Origin: Flavobacteriales bacterium UBA7519
GTDB lineage: Bacteria > Bacteroidota > Bacteroidia > Flavobacteriales > Weeksellaceae
Direction of reading: 5' to 3'
Assembly: GCA_002476905.1 (NCBI GenBank)
Contig: DLND01000106.1
Coordinates: forward strand, 1 to 55,363
DNA: 55,363 nt
Both the position numbers and the translations under genes were made by a program. Positions 1 to 8,431 of this stretch are shown piece by piece. Below the pieces are notes generated by a model, which was given only the letters and a program-made list of their open reading frames with translations, was not told where the DNA came from and ran no database searches. How positions within the stretch are numbered: the first letter of the stretch is position 1; each line of letters starts with the position of its first letter.

Positions 1-1
1 A

Positions 2-406
2 GCCCTATCAATAGAAGAAAAACCAACTCAGCCTAAATCCAACTATGCTGTTCCAGGGCTATATTTTTATGATAATGAAGTAGTAGAAATCGCTAAAAAC
101 ATCAAACCATCTCCAAGAGGTGAGCTAGAAATTACCGATGTCAATAATGTTTACTTAAGCAAAGGTAAACTTGAAGTTGGCGTTTTGGACAGAGGAACAG
201 CTTGGCTGGACACAGGGACTTTTGATTCTTTACACGATGCTTCAGAATTTGTGAGCGTAATAGAAAAAAGGCAAGGTTTCAAAATCGGATGTATAGAAGA
301 GATTGCTTTTAGGAATAAATTTATCAATGAAGAAAAACTTCTGGAAACCGCAGTGAAATATGGTAAAAGCGGATATGGTGAATATCTGAAAAACCTTATT
401 AAATAA
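2..406 (+). CDS. rmlA: Glucose-1-phosphate thymidylyltransferase, C-terminal part
   Basis: The reading frame is open from the window edge, so the N-terminal nucleotidyltransferase core lies upstream. The visible 134 residues contain [10 protein letters not shown] and the [10 protein letters not shown] segment, both hallmarks of RmlA/RfbA. The protein ends about 18 residues after a GIKIG-like [12 protein letters not shown] stretch that is typical of the C-terminal helices. The enzyme condenses glucose-1-phosphate with dTTP to give dTDP-glucose, the first step towards dTDP-linked deoxysugars. It sits 17 bp ahead of the ABC exporter and a few genes before ketoisomerase, acetyltransferase and aminotransferase genes, so it probably feeds dTDP-3-acetamido-sugar synthesis here. 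The 4,6-dehydratase RmlB is not in the window and is presumably upstream. Confidence 0.93.
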   Translation, partial: ALSIEEKPTQPKSNYAVPGLYFYDNEVVEIAKNIKPSPRGELEITDVNNVYLSKGKLEVGVLDRGTAWLDTGTFDSLHDASEFVSVIEKRQGFKIGCIEEIAFRNKFINEEKLLETAVKYGKSGYGEYLKNLIK

Positions 407-423
407 ATTAAAACAAAACACAA

Positions 424-1275
424 ATGAGTGAATCTCATAAACAAGAATGGACCGAAACGATTGAATCCAACCACTCGCTTCTAGATCTTAATCTTAAAGA
501 AGTTTGGCGCTACAAAGACTTGGTTTATATGTTTGTGAAGAGAGACTTTGTATCTAGTTTCAAACAGACCATTCTGGGTCCCATTTGGTTCTTTATTAAT
601 CCAATTTTTACCACTGTTGTTTACCTTGTCGTATTTGGTGGTATCGCAAATATTTCTACCGATGGAGCTCCAAAAATTCTTTTTTATTTGGCAGGTGTCA
701 CTTTATGGAACTATTTTTCTTCTTGTCTTAATGGAACATCCAGTGTGTTTACAAGCAATGCGGCAATTTTTGGAAAAGTTTATTTCCCAAGATTGGTAAT
801 GCCAATTTCAATTGTATTCTCTAACTTGATGCGTTTTGGAGTACAAATGGTTTTGTTCTTAATTGCATTTTTATATTATTTAACAAAAGGAGAAGTACAG
901 CCGAACTGGTGGATTTTAGCAACGCCATTTTTAATAATATTAATGGCGATGTTTGCATTGGGCGTAGGAATGATTTTCTCCTCGATGACGACCAAATACA
1001 GAGATTTGCAAATGTTATTAGGATTTGGGGTCAGTTTATATATGTATGCTACGCCAGTGATCTATCCTGTATCTGCTCTTCCCAAAGCTATCCAGCCTTA
1101 CGCAGCGTGGAATCCCTTAACAGGAATATTCGAATGCTTCAAATACGGATGGCTGGGTGTAGGTGAGTTTAATCCAACCATGCTTGCTATAAGCAGTTTA
1201 ATTATTTTACTTTTATTGGCAATAGGTACCATTACCTTCAATAAAGTAGAAAAAAGTTTTATGGACACTGTATAA
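424..1275 (+). CDS. wzm: ABC-2 type polysaccharide exporter permease (Wzm-type)
   Basis: A 283-residue inner-membrane protein with about six hydrophobic segments after a roughly 35-residue cytoplasmic N-terminus. It carries the family motif DFVSSFKQTILGPIWF near residue 40-55 and TTKYRDLQ in the middle loop, both characteristic of O-antigen or teichoic-acid export permeases (RfbA/TagG/KpsM type). It should form the channel that moves an undecaprenyl-linked glycan to the periplasmic face. The ATPase gene follows after 11 bp. This pair explains how the polysaccharide made by the downstream cluster leaves the cytoplasm. Confidence 0.92.
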   Translation: MSESHKQEWTETIESNHSLLDLNLKEVWRYKDLVYMFVKRDFVSSFKQTILGPIWFFINPIFTTVVYLVVFGGIANISTDGAPKILFYLAGVTLWNYFSSCLNGTSSVFTSNAAIFGKVYFPRLVMPISIVFSNLMRFGVQMVLFLIAFLYYLTKGEVQPNWWILATPFLIILMAMFALGVGMIFSSMTTKYRDLQMLLGFGVSLYMYATPVIYPVSALPKAIQPYAAWNPLTGIFECFKYGWLGVGEFNPTMLAISSLIILLLLAIGTITFNKVEKSFMDTV

Positions 1276-1286
1276 TCAATTTATCA

Positions 1287-2549
1287 ATGAGATTAGCATT
1301 AAAAGCAGAAGATATATCTAAACAATACCGCCTGGGGCAAGTAGGAACAGGCTCTCTCTCTCACGATCTTAATCGTTTTTGGCATCAGATCCGGGGAAAA
1401 GAAAATCCCTATCTTAAAATCGGCGAATCCAATGATAGAACCCGCAAGGGAGAAAGTGATTACGTCTGGTCTTTGCGAGACATCAATTTTGAGATCAATC
1501 AAGGAGATGCAGTTGGTATAATCGGAAGAAATGGCGCCGGAAAATCAACTTTATTAAAACTATTAAGCAAAGTAACAAAACCCACAACAGGAAAAATATC
1601 AACCAATGGGAGAATTGCTTCATTACTAGAAGTTGGAACAGGTTTCCATCCTGAAATGACAGGTAGAGAAAATGTCTATCTCAATGGGGCTATTCTAGGA
1701 ATGACAAGAAAAGAAATTACTAGAAAATTCGATGAAATTGTAGCTTTTTCTGGTGTAGAAAGATATATTGATACACCTGTAAAAAGATACTCTTCTGGGA
1801 TGTATGTACGTTTGGCATTTGCTGTAGCTGCACATCTAGAATCCGAAATACTTATCGTAGACGAAGTCTTAGCAGTAGGCGATGCTGAATTTCAGAAAAA
1901 ATGTTTAGGAAAAATGGGAGATGTTTCTAAAGGTGAGGGAAGAACTGTTCTTTTTGTAAGTCATAATATGACAGCTGTTAAAGAATTATGTTCACAGGGA
2001 ATCTTACTGAACCAAGGACTTTTGGATTATCAGGGTCACATTCTTGATACCATTATGGAGTATCAGAAAAACTCTCAAAAGCAAAGCAGTTATCTGCATA
2101 CGGGCTCTATCGAAACAGCTTTAGGAAATGAAAACATCAGAGTTTTAGAATTTTCTGTCAGATCTTTGAACGATGGTTTCCTGGACATTGATTCTGGAGC
2201 AAAGGTTAAATTAAGGTTTTTTAATTTTAAAGAAGATATTAATCTTGATACCACTTTTGAATTAAGAACTTATGAGGAAAGCGTAGTGTTTCACACAGGA
2301 GCACTAGTTACTACAAATAAGGATTCTAAAAAAGCGGAGTATACTGTAGAATTCGAGATTGAGCCTAATTTACTTAATTCTGGAAATTATTATTTCAAAA
2401 TAATATTTGGACAAGATCAAAGAATTCCTCTATACACTTGTGATGAGATTGTTGGTTTTGAAGTTGAAAATGTGAAGATAGGAACTAATATTACACAGAT
2501 GCCTGGCATTATCAGACCTCGTTTTGATTATAAAATACAAGCACAATGA
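1287..2549 (+). CDS. wzt: ABC polysaccharide exporter ATPase with C-terminal glycan-binding domain (Wzt-type)
   Basis: A 420-residue protein. The ATPase domain covers roughly residues 1-250, with Walker A GRNGAGKST at 80-88, signature region RYSSGMYVRLAF, Walker B ILIVDEVLAVGD and switch histidine in FVSHNM. Residues after about 260 form a second domain of alternating short hydrophobic strands. Its position matches the immunoglobulin-like carbohydrate-binding domain of Wzt proteins that recognise a modified glycan end before export. The presence of this domain suggests that the polysaccharide is terminated or capped before transport, as in E. coli O8/O9a. The last codons overlap the next start by ATGA, indicating translational coupling. 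Confidence 0.93.
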   Translation: MRLALKAEDISKQYRLGQVGTGSLSHDLNRFWHQIRGKENPYLKIGESNDRTRKGESDYVWSLRDINFEINQGDAVGIIGRNGAGKSTLLKLLSKVTKPTTGKISTNGRIASLLEVGTGFHPEMTGRENVYLNGAILGMTRKEITRKFDEIVAFSGVERYIDTPVKRYSSGMYVRLAFAVAAHLESEILIVDEVLAVGDAEFQKKCLGKMGDVSKGEGRTVLFVSHNMTAVKELCSQGILLNQGLLDYQGHILDTIMEYQKNSQKQSSYLHTGSIETALGNENIRVLEFSVRSLNDGFLDIDSGAKVKLRFFNFKEDINLDTTFELRTYEESVVFHTGALVTTNKDSKKAEYTVEFEIEPNLLNSGNYYFKIIFGQDQRIPLYTCDEIVGFEVENVKIGTNITQMPGIIRPRFDYKIQAQ

Positions 2550-2950
2550 CTATACCACAAATAATAGATCTTCCCAAGATACTGGACAAACGGGGTAATC
2601 TTTCTTCATTTGAGCATCCCAGCCATTTACCTTTCGAAATTGAAAGAACCTATTGGATATATGATGTTCCTGGTGGAGAAGTGCGCGGCAGCCATGCTTT
2701 TAGAGAGCAGCAGGAGTTTATCATTGCCCTTTCGGGAAGTTTTGATGTCGTTATTCACGATGGAAAAGAGGAAAAAAGGTTTTCTTTGAACAGATCTTAT
2801 TATGGTCTTTTTATTCCGAAAATGTTTTGGCGCAGATTGGAAAATTTTTCAACCAACTCTTTAGCAATCATTGTTTCTGATAAAGCTTATAATGAAAAAG
2901 ACTATATAAGAGATTTTGTAGAATTCAAAAAACTTGCAGATGAAAAATAA
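2546..2950 (+). CDS. FdtA/QdtA-like sugar 3,4-ketoisomerase, WxcM-like cupin (copy 1)
   Basis: A 134-residue single-domain cupin. It keeps the N-terminal DKRGNL motif of dTDP-4-keto-6-deoxyglucose 3,4-ketoisomerases and the YDVPGGEVRGSH core. The usual HAHK motif reads HAFR, so the second histidine (expected near residue 52) is phenylalanine. In FdtA and QdtA the two histidines of this motif line the active site. The gene starts inside the wzt stop (ATGA) and overlaps the second cupin gene by 11 bp. It may be a weakened or non-catalytic partner of copy 2, or act on a different intermediate. Family assignment is secure, exact activity is not. Confidence 0.82.
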   Translation: MTIPQIIDLPKILDKRGNLSSFEHPSHLPFEIERTYWIYDVPGGEVRGSHAFREQQEFIIALSGSFDVVIHDGKEEKRFSLNRSYYGLFIPKMFWRRLENFSTNSLAIIVSDKAYNEKDYIRDFVEFKKLADEK

Positions 2951-3362
2951 ACTATCAGTATTTGACTGCAGTGTAATAAATCTTGGCAAGATCAATTTTG
3001 ACGAAGGCAACTTAACAGTGGTGGAAAACAACTCTTCTTTTCCGTTTAATGTAAAACGAGTATTTTATTTATATGATATAGCCGGTGGCGAAAGCCGTGG
3101 TGCCCATTCCCACAAAGAATGTCATCAGTTTCTGATAGCAGCCAGTGGAAGTTTTGAAGTGTCTTTGGACGATGGTAAATTCAAAAGGCAGGTTTTTCTT
3201 AATAGGCCCGATATAGGTTTACATATCCCTCCCGGAATCTGGGCTTCAGAAATGAATTTTTCATCCGGCGCAATATGCCTCGTATTAGCATCACATCATT
3301 ATGATGCCAATGATTATATCAGAGATTACAATATATTTTTAACCATTCAGCATGAAAAATAA
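2940..3362 (+). CDS. FdtA/QdtA-like sugar 3,4-ketoisomerase, WxcM-like cupin (copy 2)
   Basis: A 140-residue cupin starting at ATG 2940; a TTG six bases upstream is less likely. It contains [20 protein letters not shown], which keeps both active-site histidines (H56 and H58), and ends with [10 protein letters not shown] like copy 1. The N-terminal DxRG motif seen in copy 1 is altered to DEGNL, without the arginine. The expected reaction is conversion of dTDP-4-keto-6-deoxyglucose to the 3-keto isomer, which is then transaminated at C3. The gene overlaps both neighbours (11 bp each side), so it is certainly in the same operon. Whether the product has the galacto (Fuc3N) or gluco (Qui3N) configuration cannot be told from the sequence by eye. 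Confidence 0.85.
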   Translation: MKNKLSVFDCSVINLGKINFDEGNLTVVENNSSFPFNVKRVFYLYDIAGGESRGAHSHKECHQFLIAASGSFEVSLDDGKFKRQVFLNRPDIGLHIPPGIWASEMNFSSGAICLVLASHHYDANDYIRDYNIFLTIQHEK

Positions 3363-3900
3363 CATCCATCCTCTAGCCGATATTCAAACTAATAATATTG
3401 GTGAAGGCACAATGGTTTGGCAGTTTTGTGTAATTTTGAAAAATGCTAAAATTGGTACTAATTGTAATATCAATTGTAATGTTTTCATAGAAAACGATGT
3501 TGTTATTGGCGATAATGTTACCATCAAGCCCGGAGTCCAAGTTTGGGATGGGGTTACATTGGAGGACAATGTGTTTATTGGCCCTAATGTAACTTTTACC
3601 AATGACCTGATTCCTAGATCTAAGCAATATCCTGCCGAATTTGCAAAAACGCTGGTAAAGAAGGGCGCGTCTATTGGTGCGAATTCTACCATCATTGCCG
3701 GCAACACCATTGGAAAAAATGCATTGGTAGGAGCAGGCAGCGTGGTTACAAAAGATATCCCAGCAAACACTGTTTGGTATGGTAATCCTGCCAAACAAAA
3801 GGGTTTTATAACCAATGCTGGTAAAATATTAGATCATAATTTAAAAGATGAAGAAGGCAATGCTTATGAATTCATAAACGAAGAATTAGTATTAAAATGA
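3352..3900 (+). CDS. fdtC: dTDP-3-amino-3,6-dideoxyhexose N-acetyltransferase (FdtC/QdtC/WbpD-like)
   Basis: A 182-residue left-handed beta-helix acetyltransferase. Hexapeptide repeats run from about residue 15 to 150 ([46 protein letters not shown]). The FTNDLIPRS segment and the closing [10 protein letters not shown] are typical of the WbpD/FdtC/QdtC group of nucleotide-sugar N-acetyltransferases. It would acetylate the 3-amino group created by the downstream aminotransferase (5482-6582) using acetyl-CoA. The gene starts inside the stop region of the second cupin gene. The gene symbol follows the pathway inference; QdtC is an equally good name. Confidence 0.82.
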   Translation: MKNNIHPLADIQTNNIGEGTMVWQFCVILKNAKIGTNCNINCNVFIENDVVIGDNVTIKPGVQVWDGVTLEDNVFIGPNVTFTNDLIPRSKQYPAEFAKTLVKKGASIGANSTIIAGNTIGKNALVGAGSVVTKDIPANTVWYGNPAKQKGFITNAGKILDHNLKDEEGNAYEFINEELVLK

Positions 3901-3959
3901 TAAAGCCTTTAACATCGTTGCGTTCTCCGAATTATCTTAAATTCTTACTGAGACAGTAA
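3897..3959 (+). pseudogene. Possible 20-codon gene stub coupled to the acetyltransferase stop
   Basis: An ATG overlaps the preceding TGA as ATGA, the same coupling used by neighbouring genes in this operon. It opens a frame of only 20 codons ([20 protein letters not shown]) before TAA. The following 33 bases to the next gene hold nothing recognisable. It may be the stub of a deleted operon gene, because two other clear gene scars occur in this locus. It could also be chance. No family was recognised. Confidence 0.25.
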
Positions 3960-3992
3960 TTCGCTATGTTTTTTTGACTTCAATTAACACAA

Positions 3993-5435
3993 ATGAAAAA
4001 TATGAATAAAAAACACTTTAGCTATTTGCTGATTATTATACTAGAAACTATTGTTTTTATAAAGTTTTTTATAAATAGATTTTACTTTTTTGATGACACT
4101 CTCATTTACGCACGTTATATAAGAAACTTTACAAAAGGTTACGGACTTGTTTATAATAAAGGAGAATTATTCAATGGTCTCACATCACCTTTATTTACTT
4201 ACATCAATTTATTAATCAATTCTATTTTCGAGATCAAAGATCAAATTTTACTGAATAATAGTATAGGCTACGTATTCATAGCATTATCAATGATTGTTAT
4301 ATACAAAATTCTAGAAAAGATTAATTTAAGCAAAGTTATTATAAGCAGTATCTTGATCTTATATTCTTTAAGTAATATTTATCTTTTTCTAGGAATGGAG
4401 ACAGGACTATATCTATTTTTGATTTTTCTTCTCTTTTATTCTTTCTTAATTGAGAAGTATCTTTTATATTTTATTGTTAGCGCTCTGTTACTTATTACCA
4501 GAACAGAAGGTGTTTTTTTCATAATCTCGACACTAGTTCTGTTTTTTTATGAAAAAAGATCTTTACACAAGAACTTTATTCCTTACATTTTAATCTCTTC
4601 TTTTATTGTTATTGGACATTATGGATTTAATTTTTTATACTATGGCAATGTACTTCCAGATTCTTCGAAAGCTAAAGTCTATCATGGCTTATCCAAATTT
4701 TGGGGAAATCGATACGATTTTGTTAATGGAACGTTAGACTTAATTACCTACGATTATAAATCAAGAAATCTTTTTAAATACTTATATTATTTTATTTTAA
4801 TATTCATTCCTTTCACGATAATTTTCAAGAAAAAAACTGCCTTTGATTATTATTTAATTTTATCTTGTGTTTTCCTCATATCTTTTTATTTATACTTCAA
4901 CGTTCCTTTATATAATTGGTATGTAACTCCCTTAATTTTTACAAAAATATATTTTCTGGTTACTGGCATCGCATTTTTTATAAATTTCATTATAAGACCT
5001 AAAGAAAACAAATGGATGTTAACACTTGTGGGTGTAATAATCGCAATGTTATCTTTTACCTTAAATTATAATAATAAATTTATCAACTCTCACCATCCAG
5101 GAGCTATGCAAAGGGAGAGAGATTATTTCAAAATAGCGGCTTGGATTCAGAATAATACGAAAGAAAATGAGAGCATCGGAACTGCTGAAATAGGAATAAT
5201 TGGTTATTTTACTGATAGAAAGATAATTGATTTGTGTGGGCTAGTAAGCAAGGACAATGCTTATTTTTTATCGAATAAAGACCTGGATTCCTGGATTAAT
5301 ATACATAAACCTACTTACATTTTATTCCATGAGCCAAATTGGGAAATTGAAACGGACATTCCCAATAAACATAAAAATTATTATCTTGTAAAAGAATTTC
5401 AATTCAAAGATTATAAAATGTATAAACTGTATTAA
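3993..5435 (+). CDS. Multi-pass membrane protein, probable GT-C-type glycosyltransferase
   Basis: A 480-residue protein with about ten hydrophobic segments and a soluble C-terminal part of roughly 110 residues. After the first membrane segment it has FFDDTLIYARYIRNFTKGYGLVYN-type sequence: an acidic DD pair in the first loop followed by GYGLVYN, as in polyprenyl-phosphate-sugar-dependent GT-C enzymes. The C-terminal region has AEIGIIGYFTDRKIIDLCGL, which recurs in this uncharacterised membrane group. It probably uses a lipid-linked sugar donor on the periplasmic side to decorate the glycan. A second ATG three codons downstream is an alternative start. It lies inside the deoxysugar gene set, between the acetyltransferase and the aminotransferase. 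Confidence 0.7.
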   Translation: MKNMNKKHFSYLLIIILETIVFIKFFINRFYFFDDTLIYARYIRNFTKGYGLVYNKGELFNGLTSPLFTYINLLINSIFEIKDQILLNNSIGYVFIALSMIVIYKILEKINLSKVIISSILILYSLSNIYLFLGMETGLYLFLIFLLFYSFLIEKYLLYFIVSALLLITRTEGVFFIISTLVLFFYEKRSLHKNFIPYILISSFIVIGHYGFNFLYYGNVLPDSSKAKVYHGLSKFWGNRYDFVNGTLDLITYDYKSRNLFKYLYYFILIFIPFTIIFKKKTAFDYYLILSCVFLISFYLYFNVPLYNWYVTPLIFTKIYFLVTGIAFFINFIIRPKENKWMLTLVGVIIAMLSFTLNYNNKFINSHHPGAMQRERDYFKIAAWIQNNTKENESIGTAEIGIIGYFTDRKIIDLCGLVSKDNAYFLSNKDLDSWINIHKPTYILFHEPNWEIETDIPNKHKNYYLVKEFQFKDYKMYKLY

Positions 5436-5481
5436 TTGATAGTCCTCAAAATTTTACAACAAAATTATAATCATAAAACAA

Positions 5482-6582
5482 ATGATAAAATTCCTTGACC
5501 TACAAAAAATAAATCTTCTTCATCAGACTGAGATAGAGGCTAAATTATTGGAAGTATTCCGATCTGGCTGGTACCTTTTAGGAACTCAGGTGAAGAACTT
5601 CGAAAATAATTTATCACAATACATTGGATCCAAACACGCAATTGGAGTAGCGAATGGTCTAGATGCTTTGAGATTAATCTTCAGAGCTTACATTGAGTTG
5701 GGAATTATGAAAGCTGGCGATGAAGTGATAGTCCCCGCCAATACTTACATCGCTTCTATCCTGGCTTTGTCTGACAATGGATTGGTTCCGGTTTTAGTTG
5801 AGCCGGATATTAATACTTACAACCTTGACATCTCAAAAATTGAAGAAAAGATTACCTCTAAGACAAAAGCTATTTTCATCGTCCACCTTCAGGGAAGAGT
5901 CGTTTTTTCTGAAGAATTAAAAGAGATTGCTCAAAAACATAACCTGAAAATAGTTGAAGATAATGCACAATCTATAGGTGCAGATTGGAATGGTATCAAA
6001 ACAGGTAATCTAGGCGATGCTGCGGGATTTAGTTTCTATCCCGGCAAAAACCTTGGCGCTCTTGGTGACGCAGGTGCAGTTACAACCAATGATGAGGATT
6101 TAGCAAAAGCCATCCGAGCACTCGCCAACTATGGATCTAATGAGAAATATGTAAACATCTATCAAGGTCTAAATTCCAGACTAGATGAGATACAGGCAGC
6201 AGTTTTAGATGTAAAACTCAAATACATCGATGAAGAAAATAACCTACGTAGAAAGATTGCCAAAAGGTTTATTTCGGAAGTGAAAAATCCAAAGATTACG
6301 CTTCCTGAAAATACAGAAAATGATAGAGAGCATGTATGGCACATCTTCGTAATCAGAACAGCTGATAGATCTGCATTACAAGAATACCTTACTAACAATG
6401 GAATTCAAACTCTGATACATTATCCAATCCCGCCACATCAGCAAAAGGCGTATAAAGAATGGAATGATCTATCTTTTCCCATAACGGAAAAAATTCATGA
6501 GGAAGTTTTGAGCTTACCAATATCTTCTATATTAGAAAAACAAGAGATAGATACAATTATTAGTATTCTGAATAATTACTAA
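5482..6582 (+). CDS. fdtB: dTDP-3-keto-6-deoxyhexose 3-aminotransferase (FdtB/QdtB-like, DegT/DnrJ/EryC1)
   Basis: A 366-residue PLP-dependent sugar aminotransferase, the usual length for the DegT/DnrJ/EryC1 family. The PLP-binding lysine is K189 in [16 protein letters not shown]. Other family signatures are [11 protein letters not shown] near residue 55-64, PANTYIAS at 85-92 and EDNAQSIGA near 159-167. The NYGSNEKY and [11 protein letters not shown] segments are also conserved. Together with the ketoisomerase-like cupins and the acetyltransferase upstream it completes a route to dTDP-Fuc3NAc or dTDP-Qui3NAc, with the amino group coming from glutamate. QdtB is an alternative name because the product stereochemistry is unresolved. 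Confidence 0.85.
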   Translation: MIKFLDLQKINLLHQTEIEAKLLEVFRSGWYLLGTQVKNFENNLSQYIGSKHAIGVANGLDALRLIFRAYIELGIMKAGDEVIVPANTYIASILALSDNGLVPVLVEPDINTYNLDISKIEEKITSKTKAIFIVHLQGRVVFSEELKEIAQKHNLKIVEDNAQSIGADWNGIKTGNLGDAAGFSFYPGKNLGALGDAGAVTTNDEDLAKAIRALANYGSNEKYVNIYQGLNSRLDEIQAAVLDVKLKYIDEENNLRRKIAKRFISEVKNPKITLPENTENDREHVWHIFVIRTADRSALQEYLTNNGIQTLIHYPIPPHQQKAYKEWNDLSFPITEKIHEEVLSLPISSILEKQEIDTIISILNNY

Positions 6583-6592
6583 TTAAAACAAA

Positions 6593-6804
6593 ATGGGAGT
6601 TCTGCCTCTAGTAAGCATCTTATGTTTATGCTATAATCAGGAAAAATTCATACAACACTCAAAAATGAGCTTCAGATTTTTTTCCAACATTTTCCAGTGA
6701 AATCTTTTCCGGAAAAGCTGATAAAATATAATATGAAACCTGTTTTTTACAAATTGGCGATGCAGATTCATAAGTTATTGGCCTATCTAAAGAGCCTTTA
6801 CTAG
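6593..6804 (+). pseudogene. GT2 glycosyltransferase remnant: N- and C-terminal ends joined by an internal deletion
   Basis: The ATG at 6593 opens with MGVLPLVSILCLCYNQEKFI, the standard first strand of a GT2 glycosyltransferase. The frame then runs out at TGA 6698. In another frame, from about 6650, the sequence reads as a protein C-terminus (ELQIFFQHFPVKSFPEKLIK, then NMKPVFYKLAMQIHKLLAYL) and ends at TAG 6802-6804. The best explanation is that more than 200 internal codons were lost, leaving about 20 N-terminal and 50 C-terminal codons out of frame. The scar fills most of the 310-base gap between the aminotransferase and the next glycosyltransferase; 6805-6892 is AT-rich and may hold a promoter for the downstream gene. 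Confidence 0.7.
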
Positions 6805-6892
6805 AAAAAATTGACTCCCAATTTTTTCTAAATATTATATTTATTCTATTCAACAGCATTTTCATATTTTTGAAAACACAGACCGATTTTCC

Positions 6893-8431
6893 ATGAAGGT
6901 AGAATCAAACACGGACATAGAAAAAATTATATCTTCGAATAAGCAATATTTTGATTCGAGTGTTCGGATTGCGCAAAAACTATTTCAAGAAAAGCTTTAT
7001 GAAGATTGTATTAGTTACATTCAAAAAACGGCTGCATTTGGATGGTTCAATTTTTCTGGCTATTACAAAAGTGAACAATTGGAAATACTTTTAGCTAAGA
7101 TTCAAGAAAAGATTCTACCAATTTCTTCTCATCAGAAAAAACATGCTAAAACCAATAGAGTACTTCATATCTGTTCAGAAGTTCATGGCTCCGGCGGACA
7201 TTCGAAACTACTTTATAACTGGATCAAAAATGACAACTCAAAAAAACATTCTATTGTCAGCACTAGGATTTCTATTGAACAGTTAGAAAACGTAAGTCAA
7301 ATCTATCTTGATGATATTTCTAATTTAGATCTTATTAGTGTAAAATCTCATTCTAAGATAGAATCTGTAAAACTTCTCAATCAGCTTCCTTTGAATGACT
7401 ATGATGCCATTATACTTCATATTCATCCAGATGAAACGATTACCAATATTGTTTTTTCGCAGAAAGATATTACAACGCCGGTTTTGTTTGTGAATCATGC
7501 AGATCATGTGTTTTGGGTAGGAGTTTCTATTGCAGATACAGTACTTCAAATCCGAGAATCCAATATTGCTATTGATTCTGAAAGAAGAGGTATTGCAGCG
7601 GAAAGACAAGTTTTTTTACCAATCCCCATAGAAGCCTCTTCTGAACTTAATGATGAAACTAATTACAATGGTGACACTATAAATATTCTTAGTACAGGAA
7701 CTTCTTATAAATATAATCCTAATGAGAAATATAACTTCTTAAGAGAGGCTTATAAAATCGTAGAAGAAAACCAAAATGTTATTTTTAATATCGTTGGGTT
7801 GCGTCCAGATTCTGCATACGCAAAAGAATATCTTCATGAAAGGATTGTTCTGCACGGTGGTGTCTCTGCATCTCAATTAGCGGATATAGAAAAGAATTCA
7901 CACATATATGTCGAAGGGTTTCCAATGGCCTCTTTCACAGCATTGCTTCAGGTTGCGTTGCAAAAGATACCATTTGTCCTTCACTACGATCCATTACTAT
8001 TATTCAAGCTTTTCAGTGAACATCCTGACAATGCAGTTATTTATCCAAAAGATTTAAATCAATGGCATGACAATCTTAAAGCATTGATTCGGGATAAAAA
8101 ATACAGAATAGAAAGTGCGGAAAAACAGTATGATTATATTTTAAATAACTTTAGTATAGACGTATGGAAATCAAAAGTTGCAGAGATATATGAGATGTTT
8201 GATAACCAACCACATTCTTTTTGGTTTCCAACGAAGGATGTATTTTACAATGGTGACAATGAAAAATTACTAGTCACAATAGATAAACAAAAATTCTCAC
8301 ATTATGATTTTACTGAAAAGCTATCATTGCGAGGAAAGCTTTTTGTGTGGCTTATGGCGAGAGATAAAAACATTAATATCAATTATGGTGGTAAAAAAAA
8401 ATTAATCCGATATTTTTCCAATAAAATATGA
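6893..8431 (+). CDS. Glycosyltransferase, GT4-like (GT-B fold)
   Basis: A 512-residue soluble protein. The first 90 residues are helical with no family match that I recognise. A GT-B-like core follows: HICSEVHGSGGHSKLLYNW resembles the glycine-rich acceptor-domain loop, and INILSTGTSYKYNPNEKYNF starts the second Rossmann domain. HIYVEGFPMASFTALLQVAL occupies the place of the donor-binding E-x7-E region. The final 70 residues extend past the usual GT-B end. Acceptor and donor are unknown. The last codons overlap the acyltransferase start by ATGA, so the two are translated together. Confidence 0.65.
   Translation: MKVESNTDIEKIISSNKQYFDSSVRIAQKLFQEKLYEDCISYIQKTAAFGWFNFSGYYKSEQLEILLAKIQEKILPISSHQKKHAKTNRVLHICSEVHGSGGHSKLLYNWIKNDNSKKHSIVSTRISIEQLENVSQIYLDDISNLDLISVKSHSKIESVKLLNQLPLNDYDAIILHIHPDETITNIVFSQKDITTPVLFVNHADHVFWVGVSIADTVLQIRESNIAIDSERRGIAAERQVFLPIPIEASSELNDETNYNGDTINILSTGTSYKYNPNEKYNFLREAYKIVEENQNVIFNIVGLRPDSAYAKEYLHERIVLHGGVSASQLADIEKNSHIYVEGFPMASFTALLQVALQKIPFVLHYDPLLLFKLFSEHPDNAVIYPKDLNQWHDNLKALIRDKKYRIESAEKQYDYILNNFSIDVWKSKVAEIYEMFDNQPHSFWFPTKDVFYNGDNEKLLVTIDKQKFSHYDFTEKLSLRGKLFVWLMARDKNININYGGKKKLIRYFSNKI

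Noticed and set aside
3373..3815. Two long minus-strand frames opposite the acetyltransferase
   Set aside because: Repetitive hexapeptide codons keep the reverse frames open; the plus-strand product is unambiguous.
3993..5435. Wzy-type polymerase or Wzx flippase
   Set aside because: The membrane topology and the DD loop after the first segment fit a GT-C transferase better, and an ABC exporter is present.
6659..6865. Minus-strand open frame of 68 codons in the gap before the 6893 glycosyltransferase
   Set aside because: The plus strand here reads as the C-terminal tail of a glycosyltransferase; the minus frame is better explained as its antisense shadow.
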